The notes under the pieces are model-generated. The model worked only from the letters and a program-made list of their open reading frames with translations. It had not been told where the DNA came from and ran no database searches. This document shows, piece by piece, positions 63,159-64,000 of a stretch of 64,000 nucleotides of DNA. The position numbers and the translations under genes are program-made. Where the stretch lies: positions 496,001-560,000 of the forward strand of contig NZ_CAMYUE010000001.1 in assembly GCF_947301925.1 (NCBI RefSeq). The letters are read 5' to 3'. Numbering within the stretch: the stretch's first letter is position 1; every line of letters starts with the position of its first letter. This DNA is from an uncultured Ruminococcus sp. (lineage in GTDB: Bacteria; Bacillota; Clostridia; Oscillospirales; Ruminococcaceae).

Positions 63159-64000
63159 TTACTTGATCATCTTAGCGATCTCGTCAGCAAGGTTGTCTTC
63201 CTTCTTCTCAACACCCTCGCCGCGCTCGTAACGAACTACGTCTGTTACCTTGATAGAACCGCCCAGCTTCTTAGCCTCAGCGTCAACGTAACCCTGAACG
63301 CTCATCTTGTCGTCCTTAACGAATGCCTGCTCAAGGAGGCAGTTCTCGCTGTAATACTTGCCTACCTTGCCCTCAACGATCTTAACGCGAACCTGCTCGG
63401 GCTTTGAAGCCATCTTGGGATCCTCAGCCATCTGAGCAAGCATGATCTTCTTCTCGTTCTCGATAACCTCAGCAGGAACGTCCTCTCTTCTTACATAGGG
63501 AGCGTTAAGTGCAGCGGACTGCATAGCTACGTCCTTACCGATAGAAGCTACCTGATCAGCAGCAAGATCTGTATCCATCTTTACGAGAACGCCGATGCTG
63601 CCGCCATTGTGGATATAGGAAGCAAGCTTGCCCTCGAGTCTTACGAAACGACGGATAACGATGTTCTCACGGATCTTCATGCCTGCGAGCTCTGTAAGAA
63701 CCTCGCCTACTGTATTGCTGCCGCCGCTGATCTGCATCTCCTTGAGAGCCTCAACGTCAGCAGGATTCTTTTCGATGATCGTATTTGCTACGTTAGCAAC
63801 GAAGTTTCTGATATCGTCTGTGTTAGCAGCGAAGTCAGTCTCAGTGTTTACTTCGAGGAGAACGCCAACCTCGCCGTTTACAACAGCTGTAACTACGCCC
63901 TCGGCAGCAGCTCTGCCGCTCTTCTTAGCCTGTGTAGCGAGACCTTTTTCTCTGAGGAACTCGATAGCCTTGTCCATATCGCCATCGTTCTCTTCGAGAG
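63159..64000 (-). CDS. tsf: Elongation factor Ts (partial, N-terminus outside window)
   Basis: About 280 residues are visible; the N-terminal UBA-like part lies beyond the right edge. Visible segments: GDMDKAIEFLREKGLA, EVNTETDFAAN and the subdomain with FVRLEGKLASYIHNGG. It exchanges GDP on EF-Tu. The upstream gene is expected to be rpsB. It ends at tandem terminators and is not followed by pyrH-frr, which lie about 28 kb away in this window. Confidence 0.96.
   Translation of the reverse strand, partial: LEENDGDMDKAIEFLREKGLATQAKKSGRAAAEGVVTAVVNGEVGVLLEVNTETDFAANTDDIRNFVANVANTIIEKNPADVEALKEMQISGGSNTVGEVLTELAGMKIRENIVIRRFVRLEGKLASYIHNGGSIGVLVKMDTDLAADQVASIGKDVAMQSAALNAPYVRREDVPAEVIENEKKIMLAQMAEDPKMASKPEQVRVKIVEGKVGKYYSENCLLEQAFVKDDKMSVQGYVDAEAKKLGGSIKVTDVVRYERGEGVEKKEDNLADEIAKMIK

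Overview
The window looks like chromosome of an anaerobic, low-to-mid GC Firmicute of the Ruminococcaceae, most likely a fibre-degrading Ruminococcus. The basis is: two secreted proteins with type I dockerins and Thr-rich linkers, an electron-bifurcating [FeFe] hydrogenase, a PolC-type replicase, MurT/GatD, short-form HisG with HisZ, a Prp-processed L27 and an L21 leader RNA. The species (R. flavefaciens, R. albus or a relative) cannot be settled from this sequence alone. No insertion sequence, prophage or CRISPR array was seen; most of the window is core genome.

Layout, left to right. 1-6 kb: the 5' part of an EF-G paralogue, a MATE/SpoVB-like flippase, an XRE regulator with a zinc ribbon, a possible structured RNA, and murT-gatD. 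6-11.7 kb: one 1,922-residue helicase-nuclease-like fusion. 11.9-14.6 kb: a lipoprotein, a hexapeptide-repeat protein and a divergent SGNH hydrolase. 14.6-23.5 kb: a compact his operon, hisZGDCBH-phosphatase-flavoprotein-hisAFIE, with a strong promoter and an operator-like palindrome. 23.5-35.2 kb: the pyrH-frr-uppS-cdsA-dxr-rseP-rnz-ispG-polC run, linking ribosome recycling, isoprenoid and phospholipid synthesis, membrane proteolysis, RNA processing and replication. 35.4-42.6 kb: two tRNA-Ser genes, a GH5 enzyme without signal peptide, an ECF sigma/anti-sigma-like pair, plsY, a MATE transporter and a zinc-ribbon/rubrerythrin pair. 42.7-46.9 kb: hydrogenase genes. 47.3-50 kb: a 58-residue DUF4250-type gene and a large dockerin protein. 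50-54.9 kb: mntP under a manganese riboswitch, a GNAT enzyme, yebC, mrnC, obgE, rpmA, prp and rplU. 55-63 kb: a moxR-DUF58-transglutaminase-dockerin C39-prmA operon. The right edge holds tsf, cut by the window.

How the genes work together. Histidine synthesis is complete except for a recognisable histidinol-phosphate phosphatase; a tyrosine-phosphatase-family gene coupled to hisH is a candidate for that step. DXR and IspG feed UppS (undecaprenyl carrier), which supports cell-wall synthesis, where MurT/GatD amidates lipid II. Dockerin proteins show that secreted products can be loaded on scaffoldins. Most promoters found fit a sigma-A pattern with a 17-bp spacer, and several carry TGTGG directly before the -10 box.

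Candidates for undescribed biology: the large helicase fusion whose nuclease motif has lost its acidic residue, the his-operon phosphatase, the structured RNA after gatD, the leader upstream of the DUF4250 gene, and the transglutaminase cluster ending in a dockerin-tagged C39 peptidase.
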